NCBI GenBank assembly: GCA_013397435.1
Contig: VZRG01000203.1
Location: forward strand, 558,001-622,000
Direction: 5' to 3'
From: Erythrocercus mccallii
Lineage: Eukaryota; Chordata; Aves; Passeriformes; Dicruridae
Length of the DNA stretch: 64,000 nucleotides
Every line of letters starts with the position of its first letter. Position 1 is the first letter of the stretch. The position numbers and the translations under genes are program-made. The notes under the pieces are model-generated. The model was not told where the DNA came from. It did no database searches and saw only the letters and a program-made list of their open reading frames with translations. Shown here in pieces: positions 28,501-35,620 of this stretch.

Positions 28501-31500
28501 TGTCTCCTGGACTTCTCCTGACTTTTTCTTCCTGACCCTGATTAACTATGAGTGCCATCTGATACTGTCTTCGTTTGAAAGACAGGTATCCGCTAAGGGG
28601 GCAAGGCCTCCTTAGGAAATGTAGAATTCAAATCCCCTCCCTCCAAATTATTATAATTTAGGAAATTAAAAGGGCTTTCAGGCAGAGTTATGGGGATAGG
28701 GATAACAGTTCTTTACTAGTATTTATAACAGTGCAAACAAACAACAACAATTACAGCAATAATACTAAACAGAACCAGGCAAAACCTCGAGGGGCTTTCA
28801 CAAAGCTCGGGGCAGTCTGATCTTGCTCGAGAGCACCAGGCTGGAATGGTGGAAAAATCCCGGGCTGGTGGGTGAGATCTGAAGCTCCGCTGGCGTAGCT
28901 GAAGTGGCAGGGGTGTCCCGGCAGGGGTGTCCCGGCAGGGGTGTCCCAGCAGGGGAGGAGACACAGTGCAGCAGAAAGACCTCAGAGCAGCGTCAGAGAA
29001 ATGCTGGCAGCAGGGCAGGGTTGGCCCAACAGGGCAGGAGAAGATGAACTCAAAGAGTTCTGAGGCTCTGGAGCTGATGATGGTAAACTTTCTCAGGACC
29101 AGAGCCGGTGGAGACAATGAAATCCTCACGAAGCAACAGCCAGACCTGCCCTCTCTGATGCCAGGAACAAGAGAACACAACTACCCCCCACCCTGTCCTT
29201 TCCCTTGGTCAAGCACCCATAAGCACCCACCCATTAATTCCCTAGCAACCCATTGGGAAAAAAACTTCCACAAGCAAGAAAAAAAAGGAAACAAATCCAA
29301 CCCCCAACAGATGCTATTAATGTCAGCCCACATGCTCAGGGAGATGTGAAGATGACTGCAGCCCAGCTTAATATATATGAAGACACCTGGGACCAAGAAT
29401 GAACACCCATTGGGCCCTTGTATTACTTGAACTCTTAAAACTGTTTTTATGTGGCTTTAGTAATTTTTTTTCAATATTCCTCACTGTCTGTCAATCTTAG
29501 AAATGGATGCTTAAATATTATGTTAGTATGAAGATGCTGATAAGGTGGTTACATAAAACTGTGAAAGAGAACAAAGCATTGGTAACTTTAGGTTGTGATC
29601 ACAAAATTAAGGAAGGGATTGGTGATGATTTTTTGTTCTGGAACAACTTTGCTCTGCTGGAGCTCTGATGCCAGTGTGTGTGACACAAAAGAATTCCATC
29701 CCCAAATTTTTTCTTCTTGTCCCATTTAGGAAACTGCCAGGCAGAAATGTCTACGCCCAGATGCACAATGAAAAAGAGCAGGAGATGACAAGCCCTGTTA
29801 ATCACAGTGAGGACACCCAGAACATCATCCAGGGTGAGGAGTTTATTGATGATGATCTGGACTCTCAAACACTAGGTAACGCAAGAGGTAACTTCACTTT
29901 TAGCTTATAAATTTTCATAAGTAGTTGATTTTAAATGGATGGATTTTTTTTCATTTTAGTTCTTTTTCATTTTCTGTTCAGTCTCAAAAAGATGACAATG
30001 GTAACACCACCAACAAGGGATTATCTCAATCACCTTCTTTTGGCTTGCTTGAGATACAGGCTAATGTATGGATGATGTGCTATATAGAGCATGAGTACAG
30101 AGATAGTAGTTTAATGTCAGGAGACTGACTTGGACAATTTTAGAGATAACTTATATTTGGTAGAATGGGATATAATCTGCAACAGCTGAATTCACTCAAT
30201 AATCCCCTGAATTAGTGGAAAATTGAGTGCATACCAGAAGGATTTGTAGAGTCAATGCTTCTGTGATTTCAGATGGATTGTATGGAGATAATTTTCTTTA
30301 TTTGCCTTCATATTCCAATGGCATTTAAAGTTTTTTGTAATCAGAAACATTAAATTTATTTGTGGATAAAAAGTATCCTAAGTCTTCCTTAATTTAGCAG
30401 TTGATTTTCTAGTATTCATGAGGTGGTTATAAAGAACCCACGAGGGAAACTTTCTGTGAGTATCTCTCAGTGCAAATGATTTCAGGTGGAAGTGTACATC
30501 CTGGCACCCTGTGGTTAGTTTTAATGCAGCATGGAGTTCTGATCTATAATACATTGTCTTCAGACTGCTTTCAGGTCACAGTCTGAAAATTGTAGGACAA
30601 TGTAAAAAAAACCCAGTTCCGTTTCTGAAAATTTGTGAAATTAAATCAGATGATCCAAAGCTTTTGGGATTTGTAGCAATAGATTGATGGTGTGAAAGGC
30701 AATTGTAATGTCTTCATGAACCCCAAGGAAGAAGATGTGTTTTAGCTGCACCCAAGGTAGTCTGGGCAAGACAGAACCTGATCTGAGGAGACATTTCTTT
30801 ATCTTGAGTTTCACCTTTTTTTTTTGTTGTCGATGTCTTTATTTTCATTTGCTGTGTGCTACTTCTAGGTTCTTGGAGGTGTTAGCTTTGAACACAAGGG
30901 AAGAATCCAACCTCTTGCTTTGCTTTGTGTATTTCTATCTCTTCTTTGATAACCTTGTGTATGAGTATCACTGCTTTCATTCTGATTTTGCCAGATGACC
31001 TTTGTTGCTCTCCTGACTTTACCAGAGTTAGTTCCAAAAACAAACCTGGAAAAACAAAGTCTGTGTTAAATTTGTTTGGTCATCCCATCTCCAGGGTCTT
31101 TAGAGAAGAAGCTGAATGCTAACAAAGTCCTTGCAGACATGACTATTAAAGTGGAGCATTCAAACACCTCTAGTAAGGTACAAAAGCATAACATCTTTTA
31201 ATGGTAGAAAATCCCTCATGGTTTGTTTAAAAGAAGGCAGCCTGGGATGCTCTAATAAAGAAATGCTACCTGATTTGTAACACATTTAGAATTAATCTCT
31301 GCTTGCCCTGCACTTGTTAGTCAGAGGAAAAAAACTTCCATCTGAGCAGAGCATTATTTTTGAGTTAAGGAGTACAAGATCATGATGTTTTGATGACATA
31401 AGAATGTAAATGTGATATCAAGGTGATTTGTGCTTCAGCCAGGTTGTTTGCAGCAGCAGACTTTCCAGGAGAGTGTAAAAAGCTCATTTTTGTGGCTCAT

Positions 31501-32467
31501 AATCATCTATATTTGTCAGCTACTGTACAGCTTTTAGACAGAAGATGTTATTTAATACATAAAACTACACTCCTGCTCGCTCTACTGTTTTGTTATTTGC
31601 AATACTTTCCACTAGCTCTGGTATTGCTCAGTACTGCCAAGAAAATATTCCTGTTAATGATACTCTATTTTATCTGGCTTAGAGTATGAAACATGTTATA
31701 ATCCCTGCTTTATATTAAATTCTGGTTTACGACATTATTTGCAGAAGGTTCCTATGCTATGGAGATCCCTTCTAGTTCTGGTGAGCTTTCTCCCTCCCTC
31801 TTGGGAGATGTCAGTAGCCGCCTCCACTCCATGCGCAGCAGGGAGTTACAGGCCTGGGTTTCTGTTTGTTCTCTCTCTTCTCATAACTTTTGAATTTCCA
31901 CAGTACAGTATTTCCAGACTCACCCATCCACTTTTTTTGTTTTCTATATATTTTATGTTGCCTACTTTATCGCAACCCCCACCTTGGGACTCCTCAACAC
32001 CATTACCTTGCAGTGACTCCTTCTGGGAGAAGTGGCAACTTGAACAGCTACAGAGTTCCCTTATTGCTGATGCCGGTCAGTGTCCAGTCCCAGGTCAGTG
32101 GCATGTTGAATGGATGCCTCAGGTTCCATTCTCCTCCCTCACCTGCACCCCTCGAGACAACTACACCTTTATAAGCCACAAAGAGAACCCTAGGAATTCA
32201 CCACAAATCCACCACCATGAGCAAAAGCTTTGTGCAAAAGTGTGCTGTAGGTACATGGAGCTGTTGCACCAACCTTCACCTGACCTGTTGTTTAATAAAG
32301 ACACTCTCTTATGCAATTTACTTGTCTCTGCAATAAAAAGGGGATTTATTGTGGAGTACTTGAAATACACTAATGTTGGCCTTTTTTTTCTGTATTTTCT
32401 AGGCAATCACTCAGGCGTGGTTTTGAGCATCAACTCCAGAGAGATGCACAGTTACCTGGTTAGCTGA
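1202..32467 (+). CDS. SORCS2: SORCS2, 3' part (ten coding exons, partial at 5' end)
   Basis: VPS10-domain sorting receptor 2, a type I membrane protein that binds proneurotrophins, acts with p75NTR and steers trafficking at the surface and in endosomes. Coding exons are 1202-1373, 4969-5155, 9061-9194, 10305-10428, 12134-12246, 13781-13906, 18429-18528, 20023-20125, 29730-29833 and 32403-32467. Phases agree at every junction and give 408 residues plus TGA. Order: CEGGVD cysteine region, PKD domain, membrane-proximal domain, RKRS basic site, transmembrane helix about residues 330-349, then a tail ending SINSREMHSYLVS, which matches the human SORCS2 end as I remember it. Human SORCS2 is about 1,159 residues, so the propeller exons lie left of the window. 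SORCS1 and SORCS3 are the alternatives, but the tail sequence argues against them. Identity is very secure; exon edges rest on splice consensus and phase. Confidence 0.95.
1374..4968 (+). other. SORCS2 intron
   Basis: GT-AG intron of 3.6 kb. It holds the minus-strand CR1 fragment at 3484-3690. Nothing else is recognised. Confidence 0.85.
3484..3690 (-). mobile_element. CR1-type LINE 3' fragment
   Basis: The plus strand shows ggttggaaggggcctcaagg, catctggtccaac and later cctggggagatt, the reverse complement of the CR1 3' end common in birds. It is diverged and lacks any open reading frame. It lies in the first SORCS2 intron of the window. Confidence 0.8.
4969..5155 (+). CDS. SORCS2: SORCS2 exon: PKD domain core
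   Basis: Phase 0 entry after ccttttag and phase 1 exit at a gtaaat donor. It begins GDVLSTKYQVDLGDGF and contains HRYENPGIYRVSVKAEN followed by AGHDEA. This is the classic PKD pattern of an aromatic residue, PG, YxV and an AxN turn. NLT at VNLTM is a potential N-glycosylation site. The extracellular domain is part of the stalk and dimer region of SorCS receptors. Confidence 0.95.
5156..9060 (+). other. SORCS2 intron
   Basis: GT-AG intron of 3.9 kb. It holds the duplicated and inverted repeat at 6810-6928. Nothing else is recognised. Confidence 0.85.
6810..6928. repeat. 50-bp direct duplication with inverted repeat between copies
   Basis: Two copies of a 50-base unit at 6810-6859 and 6879-6928 differ at three or so positions (period 69). 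Between and into the second copy lies an inverted repeat: ttcactaggacttgca at 6864-6879 pairs with tgcaagttctagtgaa at 6887-6902, with one mismatch. No known element is recognised. Confidence 0.85.
9061..9194 (+). CDS. SORCS2: SORCS2 exon: second Ig-like/PKD-related domain
   Basis: Acceptor ttgttcag and donor gtacac, entry phase 1 and exit phase 0. The split codon restores serine in VNSPLQAL. The peptide has EVVPVIGRNQEVNLT and PNLTVFYWWIGNNLQ, with two NLT sequons and the WWIG core typical of SorCS proteins. The following intron has a long guanine tract starting 87 bases after the donor. Confidence 0.95.
9195..10304 (+). other. SORCS2 intron
   Basis: GT-AG intron of 1.1 kb with the guanine tract at 9282-9305 near its start and a short (AT)n at about 9461. 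Otherwise featureless. Confidence 0.85.
9282..9305 (+). repeat. Guanine tract, potential G-quadruplex
   Basis: Three guanine runs of 9, 5 and 8 are separated by single cytosines, after a run of T. It lies 87 bases after the donor of the SORCS2 exon ending 9194, on the sense strand. Confidence 0.85.
10305..10428 (+). CDS. SORCS2: SORCS2 exon: membrane-proximal ectodomain
   Basis: The acceptor follows a run of eight T (tgtttttttt then aaag); the donor is gtgaga. Entry is phase 0 and exit phase 1, 41 codons plus one base. The peptide PLLTLESFLVTKFAETGD continues into VRVTVQVSCGSSMLQDS, the GDVRVTV strand pattern shared by the SorCS family. One cysteine is present. Confidence 0.94.
10429..12133 (+). 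other. SORCS2 intron
   Basis: GT-AG intron of 1.7 kb, AT-rich; nothing recognised. Confidence 0.85.
12134..12246 (+). CDS. SORCS2: SORCS2 exon: membrane-proximal ectodomain
   Basis: Acceptor tttctctag restores the aspartate of DNFHVLPLKF. The peptide includes MYNPDIPEWREDIG and RVVTRLLAK. The YNP-PEWRED stretch is highly characteristic of SORCS2. The exon exits in phase 0 at gtgttc, a fairly weak donor. Length is 113 bases, matching the codon count exactly. Confidence 0.95.
12247..13780 (+). other. SORCS2 intron
   Basis: GT-AG intron of 1.5 kb with a weak gtgttc donor. Nothing else recognised. Confidence 0.85.
13781..13906 (+). CDS. SORCS2: SORCS2 exon with basic RKRS processing site
   Basis: 126 bases in phase 0 on both sides, acceptor gtcttcacag and donor gtaacc. 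The peptide runs ETSIPEETLMTVVKPGLP, then ADLHVLLP and QPKRKRSITSDK. KRKRS fits a furin-type cleavage site. From memory, SorCS2 occurs as a single chain and as a two-chain form with a small membrane fragment of about 18 kDa. Cutting after this arginine would leave 129 C-terminal residues, compatible with that fragment. The link to this site is my inference. Confidence 0.94.
13907..18428 (+). other. SORCS2 intron
   Basis: GT-AG intron of 4.5 kb, AT-rich. I see no repeat family, RNA gene or credible extra exon. Confidence 0.85.
18429..18528 (+). CDS. SORCS2: SORCS2 exon: last ectodomain segment
   Basis: Acceptor ttattttcag, donor gtaaat, phase 0 to phase 1, 33 codons plus one base. The peptide starts RIAAIKQALNAHNISF and continues LRGGYWVLVTLADSGSG. 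NIS is a potential N-glycosylation sequon. The small helix and strand lie directly before the transmembrane exon. Confidence 0.94.
18529..20022 (+). other. SORCS2 intron
   Basis: GT-AG intron of 1.5 kb. It holds the alternating AT/TG tract at 18602-18735. A faint MIR-like stretch at about 19600-19665 has gcatgaccttgatgag and agccttagtttctcc. Confidence 0.8.
18602..18735. repeat. AT/TG-rich alternating purine-pyrimidine repeat
   Basis: An impure (TA)n/(TG)n tract with internal palindromes, for example tatatatacac and gtgtatatata flanking a short loop near 18702-18734. It lies 75 bases after the SORCS2 exon ending 18528. Confidence 0.8.
20023..20125 (+). CDS. SORCS2: SORCS2 transmembrane exon, ends at a GC donor
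   Basis: The acceptor is tttgtgtttcag. The peptide is DSQRIGGGSGYW, then about 20 hydrophobic residues (AIVVLFVICLVAVGAFIL), then the stop-transfer YKFKR. The exon must end at 20125: joining to 29730 gives KFKRKLPGRN, as in SORCS2. The intron therefore starts GCAAGT rather than GT. Using the GT four bases on (20130) would shift the frame to an early stop. This is a GC-AG intron with otherwise ideal donor consensus. Confidence 0.94.
22541..22593 (+). repeat. (TC)n microsatellite
   Basis: About 26 dinucleotide units with two interruptions. It accounts for a serine-leucine run in an otherwise meaningless ORF. It lies in the 9.6-kb SORCS2 intron. Confidence 0.9.
24029..24049 (+). repeat. Short (CTCTG)n tandem repeat
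   Basis: Four units of a pentamer, ctctgctctgctctgctctc, within the long SORCS2 intron. Confidence 0.7.
27410..27425 (+). repeat. Short (TG)n microsatellite
   Basis: Seven or so TG units in an AT-rich part of the long SORCS2 intron. Confidence 0.7.
28566..29309 (-). mobile_element. Solo endogenous retroviral LTR, about 744 bp
   Basis: The element begins TGTCTTCG and ends CCCAACA, the TG...CA ends of a retroviral LTR. It is flanked by gatac (28561-28565) and gatgc (29310-29314), a probable 5-bp target-site duplication with one change. Inside, one end has the pattern of a TTGAAAGACAGG start and the other a run of A-rich and cytosine-rich blocks that I associate with passerine LTRs read in reverse. 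A 14-bp unit occurs three times at about 28914-28955. No gag, pol or env frame lies beside it, so it is a solo LTR left by recombination. It lies in a SORCS2 intron, 420 bases before exon 29730, opposed to the gene. Family name unknown to me. Confidence 0.75.
29730..29833 (+). CDS. SORCS2: SORCS2 cytoplasmic-tail exon with stacked donors
   Basis: Acceptor tcccatttag. The peptide is KLPGRNVYAQMHNEKEQEM, then TSPVNHSEDTQNIIQ, the conserved SorCS juxtamembrane tail with its YAQM tyrosine motif. The donor after 29833 (gtgagg) gives the standard QGNHSG junction. A second donor after 29875 (gtaacg) stays in frame and adds EEFIDDDLDSQTLG. A third, after 29887 (gtaact), is also in phase. Reading on without splicing meets TAA at 29908-29910. 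Confidence 0.95.
31095..31177 (+). other. Exon-like segment in last SORCS2 intron (83 nt)
   Basis: A good acceptor (catcccatctccag) and a fair donor (gtacaa) bound 83 bases. Only phase 1 entry, the phase of the tail exon, is open: SLEKKLNANKVLADM then TIKVEHSNTSSK. Exit is phase 0, so joining to 32403 would give a different short end (AITQAWF then stop). This is a possible alternative C-terminus or a chance match. Confidence 0.25.
31745..31780 (+). other. Candidate SORCS2 microexon (36 nt, in frame)
   Basis: Acceptor acattatttgcag and donor gtgagc bound 36 bases. Entered in phase 1 from the tail exon it reads EGSYAMEIPSSS and exits in phase 1 into the terminal exon, preserving GNHSG. It would insert 12 residues in the cytoplasmic tail. 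The acceptor pyrimidine tract is modest. No known isoform supports it to my knowledge. Confidence 0.3.
32014..32093 (+). other. Exon-like segment in last SORCS2 intron (80 nt)
   Basis: Acceptor caccattaccttgcag and a strong donor (CCCAG|gtcagt) bound 80 bases. It is open when entered in phase 1 or phase 2, while phase 0 starts with TGA. Entered in phase 2 it leaves in phase 1, the terminal exon's phase. No family match is recognised. Confidence 0.2.
32403..32467 (+). CDS. SORCS2: SORCS2 terminal coding exon
   Basis: Acceptor tgtattttctag, entry phase 1. The peptide is (G)NHSGVVL then SINSREMHSYLVS and TGA at 32465-32467. This C-terminus is identical to human SORCS2 as I remember it, and fixes the gene as SORCS2 rather than a paralogue. 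Confidence 0.96.
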
Positions 32468-33577
32468 TATTTGCAGCTGAACACAAAAACCTAAAGACTT
32501 TTCTCTGTAATGTTTTATTTTTCCCTGGTGATGTCCCAAAATTGCAAATATGGCTGTAAATGCTGATGGAGAGGAGGTTTCTTATCAGTCCTGTGGAAAA
32601 AAGCATCCATCATCAGTTACCAAGGGCAAAGGATAACGTCTTGTGTTCAGTCTACGGCCCGAGAACTTGTTAGGATTGAAACTCAAACTATGGTAGCAAA
32701 TTTGTAGCCCTAGGCACCTTCAATGCCATCTTGTATCTTTTCTGTATGTATATGCTCTATTTCTTTATGTTTATTTTTAGAATGATTGTAACTTTTTAAT
32801 TATATTTTTAATTGAGGTATTCAGTGGAAGACTGGGAGTCTTCAGCTCAAAAAATTGATTTTTACACAAGTGACTAGACCAGAACAGAAGGTTGGTTGAT
32901 CACAATGACAATTTTTTTAGGAGGGCAAGTGTTTCTGTACTGGGAAAGGACTGAGAGACAAATGCACTCCTAGTTGATACAAGCTCTTAACTTAAACACG
33001 TGTGAGACAATCTAACAAATTTAGGCTTAGGCCCTTCTGAGGATTAAAGGAAGTAAAATGCTAATTAGGATATCTCGTAATATACAATAATGCTCATGTA
33101 AGTGTAGCAAGTCCTGACAAGCTATCAGCACCAGTATCTCCCCCAGTCCCACCACATGTGAAAGAAAAACACCAGCTTGATGCTATTTCCAGACCAGGTG
33201 CCTTCACTTGCGGACAGTCATTTTAGTTGCTCTTTTCTCCTGAGTGAGCCCCTCTAGGATGATGGCAGCTGCCAGATGAGTTATCCTGTTAAACCTTAGG
33301 CTGGTGGCCTGTCTCTTTTTAAATTTCTAGAGAGTGTAAATACCTCTTTTACACAGCTTTCTTTGTATGGTTATTTTTTTAAAAACTTCCTGTAAGGGCA
33401 GCTGTGCCATGTGGGTCAGAGCTCTGCTCTGGGAAGGGCTGGGTAGCACTGCCATCTCCTTCCCACGGCATCCCTGTTTGAGATTTCCTCTGGCATTTGT
33501 CCCTGCTGGCGGGAGTGGGCAAACCCCAACCTGACCTTTCCTCCTTGGGTTGGTTTGACAATCCAAAGGGTCACAGG

Positions 33578-33622
33578 GATGATGGGAAGGGATTTAGGGC
33601 TTCCTGTTTCCTTCCCATCATC
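33578..33622 (+). other. Hairpin in the probable SORCS2 3'UTR
   Basis: Arm gatgatgggaagg (33578-33590) is the perfect complement of ccttcccatcatc (33610-33622), with a 19-base loop. The 13-bp stem is short for a microRNA precursor but would be stable in RNA. Confidence 0.6.
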
Positions 33623-34671
33623 ACAGGGTGTCTCTCAGTCCCTACCACCACTGGCCCCTTTTTCTGCAGGGAGGGCAGGGGAAGGGCTTCTGGAGGAGCT
33701 GCCTACAGACAGGCTTGTGAGTTGGGTCCTTGTTTCCTAATCCCAGTTTTGTTGGTTAGGTCAGAATTTCCTAGTCTCAACCTCTGCATCCCTAAGGAAT
33801 GGCAATGCAGTGAGTCCACACTCCTCTTGTCTTTTCTCTGTGGTTTTTTTTAGCCATGTAGGAAAACAAGTGTGGTGTGGTGAGTTTAGGTGTCTGGCAT
33901 CCTGTGTGTCACAACTGCCTGGGATTAGGATGCTTCTCTCAGAGACCTATATAATCTCTTCACTTTTTGCCTTTGATTGAGAATAAATAACTCTGTACTC
34001 ACTGAATGTCATACTGATGCTAGTGACAAGCTTGCACACCATCTTAAGAAGGATACAGATAGCTCATCATCCAGAATATGCAAACAGAAAATAATGAATG
34101 CTAGTCAAATAGAAAAGAACTGTCTTAAAATCAGTGTATGCATTGGAATCATTCTTCCATGTAGCTGTGAATATAGAGCATATTATCATCAAATGCAGTG
34201 GATTGGGATGTAGTAATTCAGTGTAGTACTGTAGACTCTCATGAACCCCATAGGATGTATGTGTGAAGCACAAGAAAATCTAAATGATAAACTTACTGTA
34301 AAGAACTAGGTGTAAAAGTTAGGGTGAAGATTCTGAAAAGCACTTGCAAACTGCTCAGGAAAATAATTACAAAAATTGTTCTAAAATTTCTGCCTATTTA
34401 GTTGTATAGTGCCATGTAAACTTATTAACAGAGAAGCAATGCCCTGGCTGACTGTTGTATGCCAGACTGTGGAAATCCAAGGTCTTAAATGTATCTGAGT
34501 CTGGGTTTCTTGAAGAGAAGTGCATATACAAAACATGCTGTGAATTGAAAACTCTTGGGATCATTGCTCAAGGGGCTTTCCCTCCTCACCAGCTCTTCTT
34601 GCTTTTTCTAGTAGAAATGGGCTGGAGCAGAGAATAAAATAACATTGCAAACATCTTACTTGTTCCTGTGA

Positions 34672-34677
34672 AATAAA
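34672..34677 (+). terminator. Candidate SORCS2 polyadenylation signal
   Basis: Canonical AATAAA, about 2.2 kb after the stop codon, with a GT-rich element at about 34688-34696. Another AATAAA lies 39 bases upstream and one at 33982. Which is used cannot be told from sequence alone. Confidence 0.35.
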
Positions 34678-35406
34678 TCTGGAATAGGTTGTCTGAATAG
34701 GGCAGGTGAGTGGCAAACCAGCTTCATGGACAAGGAATGGGATGGAACTCCAGCTTGGGATTGTTCTCACATGGTTAGTCTGACTGGTAAAGGACTCTGT
34801 TGGAACTAGGTCACACATTAATTTATGCTTTAACAGCTACTTTTATACGTTTAATTCAGGGTGATTTGTGTCTCTGATCACAGGAGTCTTTTGGAACCTG
34901 GTAGAATATTTAACTGCTTGGTACTCTAATTAACACTTAGCACAATGTAGTGCCTGTAATAATTTTTTCCAATGCTTATTAATTTGATTCATGCATCACT
35001 CCTGTGAGGTTGGTTTGTCATGTCTTAAAAACACTGTTTTCTAAAGACGTGTTGGTATTGCCATAACTGTATTAATATTACCCAGCAGATAATAAAGGAA
35101 GCCTTTGATTTCCTCACAAGAATAACTTTAAAATTAACTATTTTAAAACCGAGAAAGTGCTATTACCATTTTCTCATTCATGGTGTCTTGGTTTATCTGT
35201 AAATGAAAAGACTCACTAGTGCTGGTTCTCAAATCTCTTAAATACATCCATGAGATCTTAATTTTTTATCCTTTATATGTATCTAAAATCCTGATACATG
35301 AGTATTCAGAAACACAAAGTTGCTTCTATGCACAAGTGCTAGTCACAAAAATACGGCATGCACACATGCAGTATTTGTACATATTTTAGTTAAATTTTTT
35401 AGTGGT

Positions 35407-35620
35407 GATGTGGTGGCTAAGAAACAGAAGGTGACTGTCAGACACCTGGATTCTGTACCCAGACTTTGAGTAAGTTACTTCCCTTGTATTGCTCTAGTTT
35501 CCCCACCTATAAAATGGGGCTGATAGTAATTACCTACCTTACAGGGGTATTGTGAGGATAAATTAATTACTGTTTGTTCAGGATCATCAGAGCAAAAGCG
35601 TTCTGTGAGCATAAATTATT
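35407..35620 (+). mobile_element. Ancient MIR-like CORE-SINE
   Basis: The MIR order can be followed over about 200 bases: gagtaagttacttccc, ctagtttccccacctataaa, atggggctgatag, then tacctaccttacaggg, tgtgaggataaattaatta, and an end at agcataaattattaatgg. It is diverged but nearly full length. It lies in the intergenic space 0.7 kb after the probable SORCS2 end. Confidence 0.65.

Larger units (their letters stand above)
20126..29729 (+). other. SORCS2 GC-AG intron
   Basis: A 9.6-kb intron starting GCAAGT and ending cccatttag. It holds a (TC)n tract, short (CTCTG)n and (TG)n repeats, and the solo LTR at 28566-29309. Nothing else is recognised. Confidence 0.88.
29834..32402 (+). other. Last SORCS2 intron
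   Basis: A 2.6-kb GT-AG intron. It contains two further in-phase donors close to its start, three exon-like segments, and a 729-base open frame running into the terminal exon. Confidence 0.85.
32468..34700 (+). other. SORCS2: Probable SORCS2 3'UTR
   Basis: The AT-rich non-coding stretch after the SORCS2 stop has T-rich and ATTT-rich segments near 32740-32820. AATAAA hexamers lie at 33982-33987, 34633-34638 and 34672-34677. The last is followed by a GT-rich stretch (ggttgtctg), which makes it the best proximal end. The length of about 2.2 kb is like that of the human 3'UTR as I remember it. A 13-bp hairpin sits at 33578-33622. A longer transcript reaching the hexamer at 42899 cannot be excluded. 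The ORFs in this stretch look accidental. Confidence 0.45.

Noticed and set aside
28716..29180. 154-codon minus-strand ORF and overlapping 140-codon plus-strand ORF
   Set aside because: Both lie inside the solo LTR and show no retroviral protein features. LTRs are normally non-coding.
29834..29910. Reading the SORCS2 tail exon straight through to TAA at 29908-29910 as the normal C-terminus
   Set aside because: The strong gtgagg donor and the perfect QGNHSG junction to 32403 give the known SORCS2 end. Read-through could exist only as a minor form.
33497..33853. 118-codon ORF after the SORCS2 stop
   Set aside because: It lies in the probable 3'UTR, with no homology I recognise and overlapping open frames in both directions.
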